DNA from: Thainema sp966674685
Lineage (GTDB): Bacteria; Cyanobacteriota; Cyanobacteriia; Phormidesmidales; Phormidesmidaceae
Length of the DNA: 64,000 nt
NCBI GenBank assembly: GCA_966674685.1
Contig: CBKWJC010000006.1
Location: forward strand, 1 to 64,000
Reading direction: 5' to 3'
In this document: positions 41,033 to 49,632 of the stretch, one piece after another
How positions within the stretch are numbered: position 1 is the stretch's first letter
Layout of the letters: every line of letters begins with the position of its first letter
Position numbers and translations under genes: made by a program
Notes under the pieces: generated by a model
Seen by the model: the letters and a program-made list of their open reading frames with translations, nothing else
What the model was told of the DNA's origin: nothing
Databases searched by the model: none

Positions 41033-44000
41033 ATGACGCACTCGACTGCAAATACTGAAAATACTGCTCAACCAATGACCAATGGCGCGATCGCAGATCA
41101 GGTGACCACCAATGGTTCATTTCCAGCAGTGTCGAGCGACAACTTTCAACTAACGGCAGACGAATTGGCTCCAGGCGATAATTTTGCCCAGCGCCACATT
41201 GGGCCGCGTTCGACCGACATTAATGACATGTTAGCGACTCTGGGCTATGACAGCTTGGCGACGCTGATGTCTGCTGCCATTCCCCAAGGCATCCGACTAG
41301 AGCGATCGCTGGAGATTGGCGAAGGCTATACCGAATATCAGCTTTTAGAGCATCTGAAGGAAATTGCCAGCCATAACCTGGTTTATCGGTCTTACATTGG
41401 CCTGGGCTACTACAACTGCATCACCCCAGCCGTGATTCAGCGCAATATTCTGGAAAATCCCGGCTGGTACACCCAGTACACCCCCTATCAGCCGGAAATC
41501 GCTCAGGGGCGGCTGGAAGCGCTGCTCAACTTCCAGACGATGGTGACGGATTTGACGGGGCTGGAGATTGCCAATGCCTCGCTGCTCGACGAAGGTACCG
41601 CCGCCGCCGAAGCGATGAGTCTCAGCCGCGCGGTTAGTAAGAACAAAAAAGCCAGCGCTTTCTGGATCTCAAAAGACTGTCATCCCCAAACGATTGAGGT
41701 GGTGCAAACCCGCGCTATTCCGTTGGGCATTGAAGTGATCGTAGGCGATCATCGAGAGTTTGATTTCAGCACACCTGTATTTGGCGTGCTGCTGCAATAC
41801 CCCGCCAGCGACGGTGCCATCTACGACTATGCCGAGTTTATTGAGCAAGCTCATGAAGTGGGTGCGATCGCAACTGTGGCCACCGATTTACTTAGCCTGA
41901 CGTTACTGAAACCACCGGGAGAATTTGGCGCAGACATCGCGGTCGGTAACAGCCAGCGCTTTGGTGTGCCAATGGGCTACGGTGGCCCTCACGCGGCCTT
42001 TTTCGCCACCAAAGAAGCCTATGCTCGTAAACTACCGGGTCGTCTGGTCGGCATTTCAAAGGACAAGCACGGGAAGCCAGCCCTGCGACTAGCCCTGCAA
42101 ACCCGTGAGCAGCATATCCGCCGCGACTCCGCCACCAGCAATATCTGTACGGCGCAGGTGCTGCTGGCAATTATGGCCAGCATGTACGCGGTCTACCACG
42201 GATCTCAAGGACTGAAGCACATTGCCGAGCGGGTGCATGAAGTCACGCAGGTACTGGCGCTGGGACTGGAGAAACTGGGCTACGAGATTGTTCATAAACC
42301 CTTCTTTGATACGCTGCGGGTCAATGTCGGTGAAGGACAGGCCAAGCGAATTAAGTCACGTGCGATCGCGCATCACATTAACCTCAACTACATTGACGAC
42401 AGCACCGTTGGTGTCTCACTGGATGAGACGGTATCGTCGGACGATCTAGTGGCGCTGTTCAAAGTGTTTGCCGCTGGCGAAACCACGCCCCACTTCATGC
42501 CGGAAGATCTAATCAAGAAGGTCAAGCCCGGTTATACCGACACATTGGCCCGCACCAGCGAGTACCTGACTCACCCCGTCTTCAACCGCTACCACTCCGA
42601 AACCGAAATGCTGCGGTACATGTATCGGCTACAGGGGCGCGACTTATCGCTGGCTAACGCCATGATTCCGCTCGGCTCCTGCACCATGAAGCTGAACGCC
42701 ACGTCAGAAATGCTGCCCGTCACCTGGCCAGAGTTCAGCAGCCTGCATCCCTTTGTCCCGCTGAATCAAGCGCAAGGCTACCGAATTCTGATTGAGCAGC
42801 TAGAAGGTTGGTTGAAGGAAATTACCGGATTCGCTGCTATTTCCTTCCAACCCAATGCGGGTTCCCAGGGGGAATATGCCGGACTGCTGGTGATTCGCGA
42901 ATACCATCAGCAGCGGGGTGAAAGCCATCGTCATGTCTGTCTGATTCCCACTTCGGCTCACGGCACCAATCCCGCCAGTGCCGTCATGGCTGGCATGAAA
43001 GTGGTTGCGGTTGAGTGTGATGACGACGGCAATATTGATATTGCTGATCTGAAAGCCAAGGCCGAAAAGCATCAGGACAACCTGGCAGCGCTAATGGTGA
43101 CGTATCCTTCTACTCACGGCGTATTCGAAACTGGCATCCGCGAAATCTGCGATATTGTGCATGAGCATGGCGGCCAGGTTTACATGGATGGAGCCAATAT
43201 GAATGCCCAAGTCGGGCTGTGCCGTCCCGCTGACTTTGGGGCGGATGTTTGCCACCTCAACTTGCACAAGACGTTCTGCATTCCCCACGGTGGTGGTGGC
43301 CCTGGCGTTGGCCCCATTGGTGTCAAGCGCCATCTCAAGCCTTACTTACCGGGTCACAGCCTAGTACCCGTCAATGGCGAACAGGGGATCGGTGCAATTT
43401 CTGCGGCACCCTGGGGCAGTCCCAGCATTCTGCCGATTTCCTGGATGTACATTGCTCTCATGGGCAGCGAGGGGCTAACTCAGGCAACGCAGGTGGCGAT
43501 TTTGAACGCCAACTATATTGCCAAGCGCCTGTCGTCTCACTACCCGATTTTGTATAAAGGCAAAAACGGTCTTGTGGCCCACGAGTGCATCATTGACCTG
43601 CGCCATTTCCGCAAGACAGCGGGTATTACGGTTGAAGACATTGCCAAGCGGCTGATTGACTATTGCTTCCATCCGCCAACTATGTCCTGGCCTGTGGCAG
43701 GCACGATGATGGTGGAACCGACAGAAAGTGAATCGAAGGAAGAGCTAGACCGTTTCTGTGATGCCATGATCGCCATTCGGGAGGAAATCCAAGCCATTGA
43801 AGACGGCAAGGTTGATCAGGAAAACAATCTGCTCACGAATGCGCCCCATACCGTGGCTGACTTGGTCGCCGACGAGTGGGATCGCCCCTACTCCCGCGCA
43901 GAAGCCATTTATCCAACTGCGTGGACACGAGAGCATAAGTTCTGGCCATCCGTAGGACGGATTGATCAAGCCTATGGCGATCGCAACTTGATGTGTTCCT

Positions 44001-44035
44001 GTTTACCAATGGATGCCTATCAAGACGAAGAGTAG
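41033..44035 (+). CDS. gcvP: Glycine dehydrogenase (decarboxylating), P protein
   Basis: This 1000-residue protein is the single-chain P protein of the glycine cleavage system, which in cyanobacteria handles photorespiratory glycine. The N-terminal half is a degenerate PLP fold (FAQRHIGPRSTDINDMLATLGYDSL and onwards). The C-terminal half carries the PLP lysine in CHLNLHKTFCIPHGGGGPG at about residue 745. The first 50 residues are Asn/Thr-rich and vary in the family. The gcvT and gcvH genes are not in this window. A family-1 palindrome begins six bases after the stop. Confidence 0.96.
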   Translation: MTHSTANTENTAQPMTNGAIADQVTTNGSFPAVSSDNFQLTADELAPGDNFAQRHIGPRSTDINDMLATLGYDSLATLMSAAIPQGIRLERSLEIGEGYTEYQLLEHLKEIASHNLVYRSYIGLGYYNCITPAVIQRNILENPGWYTQYTPYQPEIAQGRLEALLNFQTMVTDLTGLEIANASLLDEGTAAAEAMSLSRAVSKNKKASAFWISKDCHPQTIEVVQTRAIPLGIEVIVGDHREFDFSTPVFGVLLQYPASDGAIYDYAEFIEQAHEVGAIATVATDLLSLTLLKPPGEFGADIAVGNSQRFGVPMGYGGPHAAFFATKEAYARKLPGRLVGISKDKHGKPALRLALQTREQHIRRDSATSNICTAQVLLAIMASMYAVYHGSQGLKHIAERVHEVTQVLALGLEKLGYEIVHKPFFDTLRVNVGEGQAKRIKSRAIAHHINLNYIDDSTVGVSLDETVSSDDLVALFKVFAAGETTPHFMPEDLIKKVKPGYTDTLARTSEYLTHPVFNRYHSETEMLRYMYRLQGRDLSLANAMIPLGSCTMKLNATSEMLPVTWPEFSSLHPFVPLNQAQGYRILIEQLEGWLKEITGFAAISFQPNAGSQGEYAGLLVIREYHQQRGESHRHVCLIPTSAHGTNPASAVMAGMKVVAVECDDDGNIDIADLKAKAEKHQDNLAALMVTYPSTHGVFETGIREICDIVHEHGGQVYMDGANMNAQVGLCRPADFGADVCHLNLHKTFCIPHGGGGPGVGPIGVKRHLKPYLPGHSLVPVNGEQGIGAISAAPWGSPSILPISWMYIALMGSEGLTQATQVAILNANYIAKRLSSHYPILYKGKNGLVAHECIIDLRHFRKTAGITVEDIAKRLIDYCFHPPTMSWPVAGTMMVEPTESESKEELDRFCDAMIAIREEIQAIEDGKVDQENNLLTNAPHTVADLVADEWDRPYSRAEAIYPTAWTREHKFWPSVGRIDQAYGDRNLMCSCLPMDAYQDEE

Positions 44036-44040
44036 TTGTT

Positions 44041-44144
44041 ATATCAAGTCTGCTTGAAAACTCATCATGTATTGTTTGTGAAACACTTGCTGAGCAAGCA
44101 TTTACAAAAAATACATTGGGTTCCTATATACAGGCTTGGTATTA
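44041..44144. repeat. Palindromic element family 1, copy 6
   Basis: The element runs from atatcaagtctgcttg to caggcttggtatta. The centre gtgaaacacttgc/gcaagcatttac has decayed slightly (one mismatch and one deletion), so this copy is older than the others. It directly follows gcvP and could serve as its terminator or 3' end. Confidence 0.8.
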
Positions 44145-44300
44145 GCTTTAGAGGGCGCGATCGCATTCTTCTCTAAATGGCAGATTGACGCGATGTAGAC
44201 CTTTCTTGAAAAGCTAGTCAATTCTGCATTTGGTCTCACTCCCCACCCTGCTCCTAATCTTGGGAGCAGGAAACTCGATATGCGTCAAAATTAGGTGAAT

Positions 44301-44486
44301 ATGATGACCCTCGAAGCAACGTCTGCGCCCTACAGCAAGTTACTGACTGGCCGTGTGCTGCTTTATGGCTTAGCCGTTCACTTTACGCATAATGCCGAAT
44401 ATTTGAGCAACTATCCCAACCTGCCAGAATGGTTTACGCGATCGCAGATTGACGGCACCTGGTTCTGTAGCAGAGTGCCTTTATAA
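44301..44486 (+). CDS. Small hypothetical protein (61 aa)
   Basis: The frame begins MMTLEATSAPYSKLLTGRVLLYGLAVHFTHNAEYLSNYPNLPEWFTRS and ends in DGTWFCSRVPL. A GTG at 44295 is an alternative start. It is directly followed by a strong terminator hairpin, which supports a real transcript. No known family was recognised; the amphipathic composition suggests a small soluble protein. Confidence 0.5.
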   Translation: MMTLEATSAPYSKLLTGRVLLYGLAVHFTHNAEYLSNYPNLPEWFTRSQIDGTWFCSRVPL

Positions 44487-44528
44487 AACAGAAAGAGAGC
44501 CGTGCAATGCACAGCTCTCTTTCTGTTT
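44485..44528. terminator. Hairpin terminator
   Basis: Arms aaaacagaaagagagc (from 44485) and gctctctttctgtttaa pair around a gc-rich loop with gtgca/tgcac. It ends the small hypothetical gene and also lies just beyond the 3' end of the tRNA-Leu gene on the opposite strand, so it can work in both directions. Confidence 0.8.
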
Positions 44529-44534
44529 AACTGA

Positions 44535-44616
44535 TGCGGATGAAAGGACTTGAACCTTCACTTCCGAAGAAACTAGAACCTAAATCTAGCGCGTCTACCA
44601 ATTCCGCCACATCCGC
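44535..44616 (-). tRNA. trnL: tRNA-Leu (anticodon UAG)
   Basis: The minus strand reads gcggatg...catccgc as the acceptor stem with an A discriminator (CCA is not encoded). The D region is TTGGTAGACGCG, the anticodon stem is CTAGA/TCTAG with loop TTTAGGT and anticodon TAG, and a long variable arm (TTTCTTCGGAAG) and GGTTCAAGTCC T-loop follow. The long variable arm and the anticodon identify leucine (CUN codons). The total is 82 bases without an intron. Confidence 0.95.
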
Positions 44617-44677
44617 GTGCTGTTTTGCCCAGCGGTAAACAAGCATAGCAAACAAACGGAACATTTGTCCATGCCAT

Positions 44678-45595
44678 TTAGCGATTTTTGCGTAACAGCG
44701 GATTCACCAGCTCGTTTAAGCCCTCGCCTACCAATGACAACCCAGTCACCATCAGCGTTAGCGCCAATCCAGGAAAAAACGCCGTCCACCAAATTCCGGT
44801 CGGCAGCGCATCTAGCGCTTGACGCAGGTCAAAGCCCCACTCCGGCGTTTGCTCCGGCAAGCCCAAGCCCAAAAAGCCCAGACCGCCCAGAATCAGCACC
44901 GCATCCGCCGCATTCAGCGTAAACAGCACGGGTACACTCTGCATCACATTCATAAACAGATAGCGCGACAGCACCGTCCAGGTAGACGCGCCCATCGCCT
45001 GTGCCGCTTCGATAAACAGCTCCGTTTTGATACTGACCGTATGGTTTCGTACTACCCGATAGTACTGCGGTACATAGGCAATGCTCAGTGCGATCGCAGC
45101 ATTAATTACCCCTCGTCCCACGACAAACGCCAGCGTCACCGACAGCAGCAGCCCCGGCAGCGTATAGATCGTATCCATGATAAACAGCAGTATCCGATCC
45201 AGCCGTCCGCCCAAGTAACCGCTCACCAGTCCCAGCGGTACACCCACCACCACGCTCAGCATGGTCGCCAGAATCACCACCTGCCAAGCGGCCTGGGCAC
45301 CAAATAGCGTCCGAGCCAATACGTCATAACCCTGGCGAGTGGTACCAAACCAGTGTTCGACTGAAGGGGGTTCATGAATTGGGTTAATTAGGGACGCTGT
45401 CGGATCTTGAATCCAGCCCCAGCTTTGGAACAGTGGCGCACCCAGGGAGATGACAATAAACCCAACTGTGATCACCAAGCCAACCCACATCAGCCACAGT
45501 GAAACGCTGGGTGATTTGCCAGGAGCAGGAAACAGAGCCGTTTTCAAAAACTGCGGTACTCGAATGGAGCGAAGAATCATAGCGGAAACCGACAA
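44678..45595 (-). CDS. Peptide/nickel-type ABC transporter permease (DppC/OppC-like)
   Basis: This 305-residue protein has an N-terminal membrane helix (about 33-55), and five further helices at the C-terminus. The permease signature EAAQAMGASTWTVLSRYLFMNVM is the EAA motif that contacts the ATPase. HWFGTTRQGYDVLARTLFGAQ is typical of DppC/OppC. The partner permease, binding protein and ATPases are not next to it, so the subunits are scattered, as is usual for this family in cyanobacteria. Its substrate is not known. Confidence 0.9.
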   Translation of the reverse strand: MSVSAMILRSIRVPQFLKTALFPAPGKSPSVSLWLMWVGLVITVGFIVISLGAPLFQSWGWIQDPTASLINPIHEPPSVEHWFGTTRQGYDVLARTLFGAQAAWQVVILATMLSVVVGVPLGLVSGYLGGRLDRILLFIMDTIYTLPGLLLSVTLAFVVGRGVINAAIALSIAYVPQYYRVVRNHTVSIKTELFIEAAQAMGASTWTVLSRYLFMNVMQSVPVLFTLNAADAVLILGGLGFLGLGLPEQTPEWGFDLRQALDALPTGIWWTAFFPGLALTLMVTGLSLVGEGLNELVNPLLRKNR

Positions 45596-45651
45596 ACTGG
45601 CAATTGGACTGAAGTGATCTTATAGCGCCGTTAATCATTTGTGAAAAAACT

Positions 45652-45722
45652 GTAGGGGCAAATGGTATTCGCCCTCGGATAACCCCCAACACCTTGTCAG
45701 GGCGAATACCATTCGCCCCTAC
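45652..45722. repeat. GTAGGGGC palindromic repeat, copy 1
   Basis: Arms gtaggggcaaatggtattcg and its near-perfect complement close at gtagggg/cccctac, with a 23-base middle. The same arms occur at 61837-61886 and 63639-63666. The repeat lies between the KirBac and permease genes. Confidence 0.8.
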
Positions 45723-45746
45723 GAGATAATCGGGATTACTCCTTGG

Positions 45747-46685
45747 TTATTGCGGCAAAATAGCCGTTTCCTCGGTTGAAACGGGCACTACGTCATGAAA
45801 GCGGGTATAGTCTACAATCCGCTGACCATCGGCAGCCCGAGACAGGACATCGGCAAAGCGCACGTTCCAGAGAATTTCATCAGCCAGATAGGAATAGCGA
45901 GCATGGATCGTCTGCGATAGCGTTTCGTCCAGTCCCGTCAGAATCACTACAATTTCAATCTCATCCCGCTGGAGACTCTCTGGTGTAGTTCCGTAAAGCG
46001 GACTGGCCGAATCAATCGGATGCATGGCCGTCCAGGTGAGGGCGAAAATCGGCGTCTGACGCCGCACCAGTCCTAAATCGTAGAAGCGGCGCATAAACTC
46101 GCCTTCCGCTGTAGTTTCATTTCGCACCAGCGTTACCCAAAGCTGCGCCTCCAAAATTTGATTGCGTCGCCGATTGCCTGCTCGTAGCATCAGTGTTGGT
46201 ATGCCATTATGCTCAGTGATAATAGCTACATTGGAAAACATCACCCGTGCCGTCGGTCGCGAAAAGCGGGCAAACATTAGACCTGTTGCGATCGCAATTC
46301 CTAACAGACCCACCATTGACTCCAGCACTACCAGCACATTGGCATAGGTCGTCGTGGGATGCATAGCCCCGTAGCCGATTGAGGCCATTGTCTGCACGCT
46401 GAAGAAAAAGGCATCGGTAAACGATCCCGGTTCGGCATTGGCGATACAGTCGCCGCCTAGGGTATATGCGATCGCAAATAGCGCATTGGCTGCCAAGTAC
46501 GACAAACCCAGCAGCAGCAGCAGCCAACCCCAAGAAATTACCAGCAGCGAATGATAGAGGTCGTCCCAGCGGATCAGCACCATGCCCCGCCGAATCACAT
46601 TGATGTGACCATCCCGATCCACAATGCGGCTTGGCCGAGACCTATAGCTAGAATGTTTGGATCGAAGCCGAGAACGCTGAATCAT
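45747..46685 (-). CDS. KirBac-type inward-rectifier potassium channel
   Basis: This 312-residue channel has an N-terminal slide-helix region with WDDLYHSLL, TM1 at about 48-72, a pore helix and selectivity filter TMASIGYGAMHP at about 97-108, TM2 at about 115-140, and a C-terminal cytoplasmic immunoglobulin-like domain (RPTARVMFSNVAIITEHNGIPTLMLRAGNRRRNQILEAQ). S replaces T in the usual T-I-G-Y-G filter. It starts six bases after the pyrFE stop on the same strand, so it is likely co-transcribed. Confidence 0.9.
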   Translation of the reverse strand: MIQRSRLRSKHSSYRSRPSRIVDRDGHINVIRRGMVLIRWDDLYHSLLVISWGWLLLLLGLSYLAANALFAIAYTLGGDCIANAEPGSFTDAFFFSVQTMASIGYGAMHPTTTYANVLVVLESMVGLLGIAIATGLMFARFSRPTARVMFSNVAIITEHNGIPTLMLRAGNRRRNQILEAQLWVTLVRNETTAEGEFMRRFYDLGLVRRQTPIFALTWTAMHPIDSASPLYGTTPESLQRDEIEIVVILTGLDETLSQTIHARYSYLADEILWNVRFADVLSRAADGQRIVDYTRFHDVVPVSTEETAILPQ

Positions 46686-46691
46686 GGAGTA

Positions 46692-48173
46692 TCATCCTTC
46701 AGAACTATGGGCCAGCAATAGCTCAAGCTGGTTATCCGTAATTCGTCCAGCTTCACAGAGCGTTTCGCCAATTTCAGATAGCGTCAGCACCGAATAGGGT
46801 TCATAGCCCTGTTCACGAATCCGTTCTTTTACGCCTTTTTCATGATCAATAAATACGACGATATCTTTCACGTTTAATCCCACTGATTCCAGCTTGCGTG
46901 CGCCCTCAACTGCACTTTGACCCGAAATCAAAATATCATCCACCAAAACCGCTGTTTCGCCAGAATTGAAGTGACCTTCCACTAAACGCTTCGCCCCGTG
47001 AGCTTTCACTTCTTTACGGGGAAAAATCATCGGCGTGTTGAGGCGTAATGATAGCCCTGTCGCCGTTGGCAGGGAACCGTAGGGAATGCCCGCAATCCGA
47101 TCAAAGGTCAGTCCCCGCAGAATACCGCTGTAAGCACTGATTACGGCATCAAAGACCTGCGGATTCGAAATAATCACCCGCAAGTCAATGTAGTAGGGGA
47201 AAACTGCGCCCGATGCCTGCACAAATTCGCCAAATCGCAGACAGCCAATGTCATACAGTTGCAGCACCAAATCTTCATAGGGATGGTGATTCAGCAAGCA
47301 CACATCTGGCATCCAAACTTGGCAGGTTGATGGATCAACCATCAAAGCTTGCCGAATTTGCTGGATGCGATCGCATAGCTCACGTACCCGTATGCCAACA
47401 TCCGCATCGGTCAAACAATCGGCGGGTACAGCAAACAGCAGGCCGCTTTCGCTGCTGTTCATGCCCGCTACGAGCAACTCTTCCCAGTTAGTGTCCTGCT
47501 GCCAGCGACCGTTCAGCCAAATTGTCCGCTCCGGTGCGATCGCACGTACAGCTTGTAACGTTGCAGGCGATACAGTGCCCAGTTCTAAACAGACCTGCTC
47601 TGGTGTGCCCCAGGTTTTCGCTTCTGCCGCGAGCTGTAAATAAAGTGGTGCCTCTGGACTAGGAAACTGCTGCAAGGCGGCAGCGGCTGGATTCCCCGTG
47701 GCCGTTAGCACAAAGATTGCCTTGTTGGGATCAACCAAAAACGGCGCTACCTGATCCTGCCCCGTGTAGGGCGATAGGGTAATGGCATCGACCTGCCACA
47801 GCTCAAACACCAGCTCCGCCAAGATTGTGCTGGTGTCCGGATCGCTGTGTTTGGCATCGAGAATAACGGGTAGATGGGGTGGAATTGCAGCCAGTACCGT
47901 TTCCAGGAGAGTTAAACCTGGCGCACCCAGTACTCGAAACGCTTCCAGCCGCAGCGTATAGGCACACACAGACTCAGACGTGGCCTCAATTACATTCAGC
48001 AACCGCTGATTCGCCGTTTGTAGAAGACAGTCGAGCTGTTCCTGCGATCGCAACACCTCTACTAAACCCAGAGCCTTACCAACATCGGCAATTTCTAAAT
48101 CGGGAGAAAGGTCAACCGTTAACAACGACTGATGCTGGGCAATGGCCGCACTTAGCTTATCGAAAAAGCTCAT
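46692..48173 (-). CDS. pyrFE: Bifunctional orotidine-5'-phosphate decarboxylase/orotate phosphoribosyltransferase
   Basis: This 493-residue protein joins PyrF (residues about 1-275) to PyrE (about 290-493). The PyrF half has the catalytic D-x-K-x-x-D in LDAKHSDPD. The PyrE half has MIFPRKEVKAHGAKRLVEGHF and the PRPP loop TAVLVDDILISGQSAVEGA. Together they carry out the last two steps of UMP synthesis. The PyrF-PyrE order is a known cyanobacterial fusion. KirBac follows immediately; no other pyrimidine gene is near. Confidence 0.93.
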   Translation of the reverse strand: MSFFDKLSAAIAQHQSLLTVDLSPDLEIADVGKALGLVEVLRSQEQLDCLLQTANQRLLNVIEATSESVCAYTLRLEAFRVLGAPGLTLLETVLAAIPPHLPVILDAKHSDPDTSTILAELVFELWQVDAITLSPYTGQDQVAPFLVDPNKAIFVLTATGNPAAAALQQFPSPEAPLYLQLAAEAKTWGTPEQVCLELGTVSPATLQAVRAIAPERTIWLNGRWQQDTNWEELLVAGMNSSESGLLFAVPADCLTDADVGIRVRELCDRIQQIRQALMVDPSTCQVWMPDVCLLNHHPYEDLVLQLYDIGCLRFGEFVQASGAVFPYYIDLRVIISNPQVFDAVISAYSGILRGLTFDRIAGIPYGSLPTATGLSLRLNTPMIFPRKEVKAHGAKRLVEGHFNSGETAVLVDDILISGQSAVEGARKLESVGLNVKDIVVFIDHEKGVKERIREQGYEPYSVLTLSEIGETLCEAGRITDNQLELLLAHSSEG

Positions 48174-48334
48174 AAATCCTTTTCGACTTACTCTATCCCA
48201 AGTTTGCTAGGAAAAACTAGCATTCCTTTCAGCACTCAAAACTCAGCACTCAAAACTCAAAACCCCTAACTCCTAATAAAAAAAGGGGACAGTCTATGCC
48301 CCCCTTTCAACCATTCACCGCACGCTCAATCCGA

Positions 48335-48565
48335 TTAATCTTCGTAGATGCGACATTCCGGCGCATCTGGATTATCGTCGCAATAAACCTGTAGAGAATT
48401 GCGAGCGTCCTCCGGTTTGCCTCGCTTATGAGAAGCTTCTGCCTGAAGTTCTTCTACCGTATCCCAAGCAACAGCGCATTCTGAGGAGCCATCGCCGCTA
48501 GTGGAACAGGTAACCCGTGCTTCTTCAAGTGCTTGATTAATTCGATCTTGAATGCTCGAAGACAT
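48335..48565 (-). CDS. cp12: CP12, Calvin-cycle regulator, copy 1
   Basis: From the ATG at 48565 this gives 76 residues. It has the CP12 features: an N-terminal cysteine pair (VTCSTSGDGSSEC), the core AWDTVEELQAEAS, and the C-terminal pair YCDDNPDAPECRIYED. In the dark, oxidised CP12 locks GAPDH and phosphoribulokinase into an inactive complex. An upstream frame to 48589 exists, but the start at 48565 gives the usual length. A second copy lies 197 bases upstream on the same strand. Confidence 0.93.
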   Translation of the reverse strand: MSSSIQDRINQALEEARVTCSTSGDGSSECAVAWDTVEELQAEASHKRGKPEDARNSLQVYCDDNPDAPECRIYED

Positions 48566-48692
48566 AAAACAATCATTTCTGCTAGACATGACATCTCCAG
48601 TGTAGAAATGGCATGGGGATGCAAAATGTGTCCTAAGGATCTTTGAGGGTTAGATTTAATGTTTCTTTGTATGCTGTAACACTGCTGTGCGT

Positions 48693-48741
48693 GATTAAAA
48701 ATGGAGTGGGGGCACGCTATGCTCCCACTCCATTTTTAATC
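48693..48741 (-). terminator. Terminator of the second CP12 gene
   Basis: Arms gattaaaaatggagtggg (48693-48710) and the exact complement at 48724-48741 enclose a 13-base loop. It lies 22 bases past the stop at 48763. On the minus strand the stem ends in A/T-rich sequence. It separates the two CP12 genes, so each may be its own transcript. Confidence 0.8.
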
Positions 48742-48762
48742 ACATTTTAGTCACAAAATAGA

Positions 48763-49005
48763 TTAGTCTTCGTAGATGCGGCACTCGGGGGCATCGGGAT
48801 TGTCATCACAATAAACCTGCAAGGAATTTGGTGCGTCTTGAGCTTTAGCTCGCTCGTGAGAAAACTCAGCTTGCAGTTCTTCTACAACATCCCAAGCGGC
48901 AGCACATTCTGCTGAATCTGCACCCTTCTCATTGCAAATGGCATGGGCTTGTTCGCGCGCTTCTTCAATCCGATCTTCAATGCTGCTGGTGTTGGCGGTG
49001 GCCAT
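48763..49005 (-). CDS. cp12: CP12, Calvin-cycle regulator, copy 2
   Basis: This 80-residue paralogue of the gene at 48335 has both cysteine pairs (AICNEKGADSAEC and YCDDNPDAPEC) and AWDVVEELQAEFSHERAKAQDAPNSLQ. The last 20 residues are nearly identical in the two copies, while the N-terminal halves differ at many positions. Both have all elements needed for the GAPDH/PRK complex. A good AGGAGGT ribosome-binding site precedes the ATG at 49005. Confidence 0.93.
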   Translation of the reverse strand: MATANTSSIEDRIEEAREQAHAICNEKGADSAECAAAWDVVEELQAEFSHERAKAQDAPNSLQVYCDDNPDAPECRIYED

Positions 49006-49632
49006 GTGTACCTCCTGATATAACTTCGTCTTAAATCTTTACTTTACAGGAGTTTTTTTGTTTACGCTGTGTCCAAACCACCTTTTCCAAGTTAGCCAGA
49101 GGTGATAAGGAGAAAAATGAGGTGCGATCGCACTCATCCCAACTGGCCTGACTATCCATTAAACTTAACTCCCAAAACAAGCCAACCCGGGGAGTCTAGG
49201 CAATGTGAAAGCCTGTAAAATCCGCTATGGCTTGCAGTCCCTTTCGGAACCGGATTGGCTACCGTTGACAAAACATGATTTGTTCTTATGACTCGGTAAA
49301 AAGAATCAAATCCGGTTTCGTAGGGAACACTATCCAAGGTTTCCTTACAAACCGACTGCTTATCCTGTCATGGAGTCTAAAGTGATAAAGCATAACCTGT
49401 TAACTTACCAGAAAACGCCGGAACTTTTTGCAGCTTAGTTACTTCTTTTTATAAAGACTTGACACCAATGCAAATCGATTTGTGGTTGGCTAAGTAGTCG
49501 CGACAACAGGCACAACCCGTTAATCGTCTTGACACCAAATCTACAAACGACATTGTTCAAGCACGTTCAAGCCGGATTTTGTACAAATCCATCATTGGGT
49601 TCATTTTTGGTTTTTGGAGATTCTGAACTTTT
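49006..49632. other. 627-base spacer between divergent CP12 and SLH genes
   Basis: No supported gene. A pair of inverted ccggatt/aatccgg motifs (about 49239 and 49309), in ggaaccggattgg and caaatccggtttc, flanks 60 bases with a tgacaaaacatgat core. Further AT-rich stretches are likely to hold the promoter of the SLH protein gene. Nothing else could be identified. Confidence 0.45.

Noticed and set aside
44678..45595. Nickel or dipeptide operon
   Set aside because: Only one permease is present; no ATPases or binding protein in the window.
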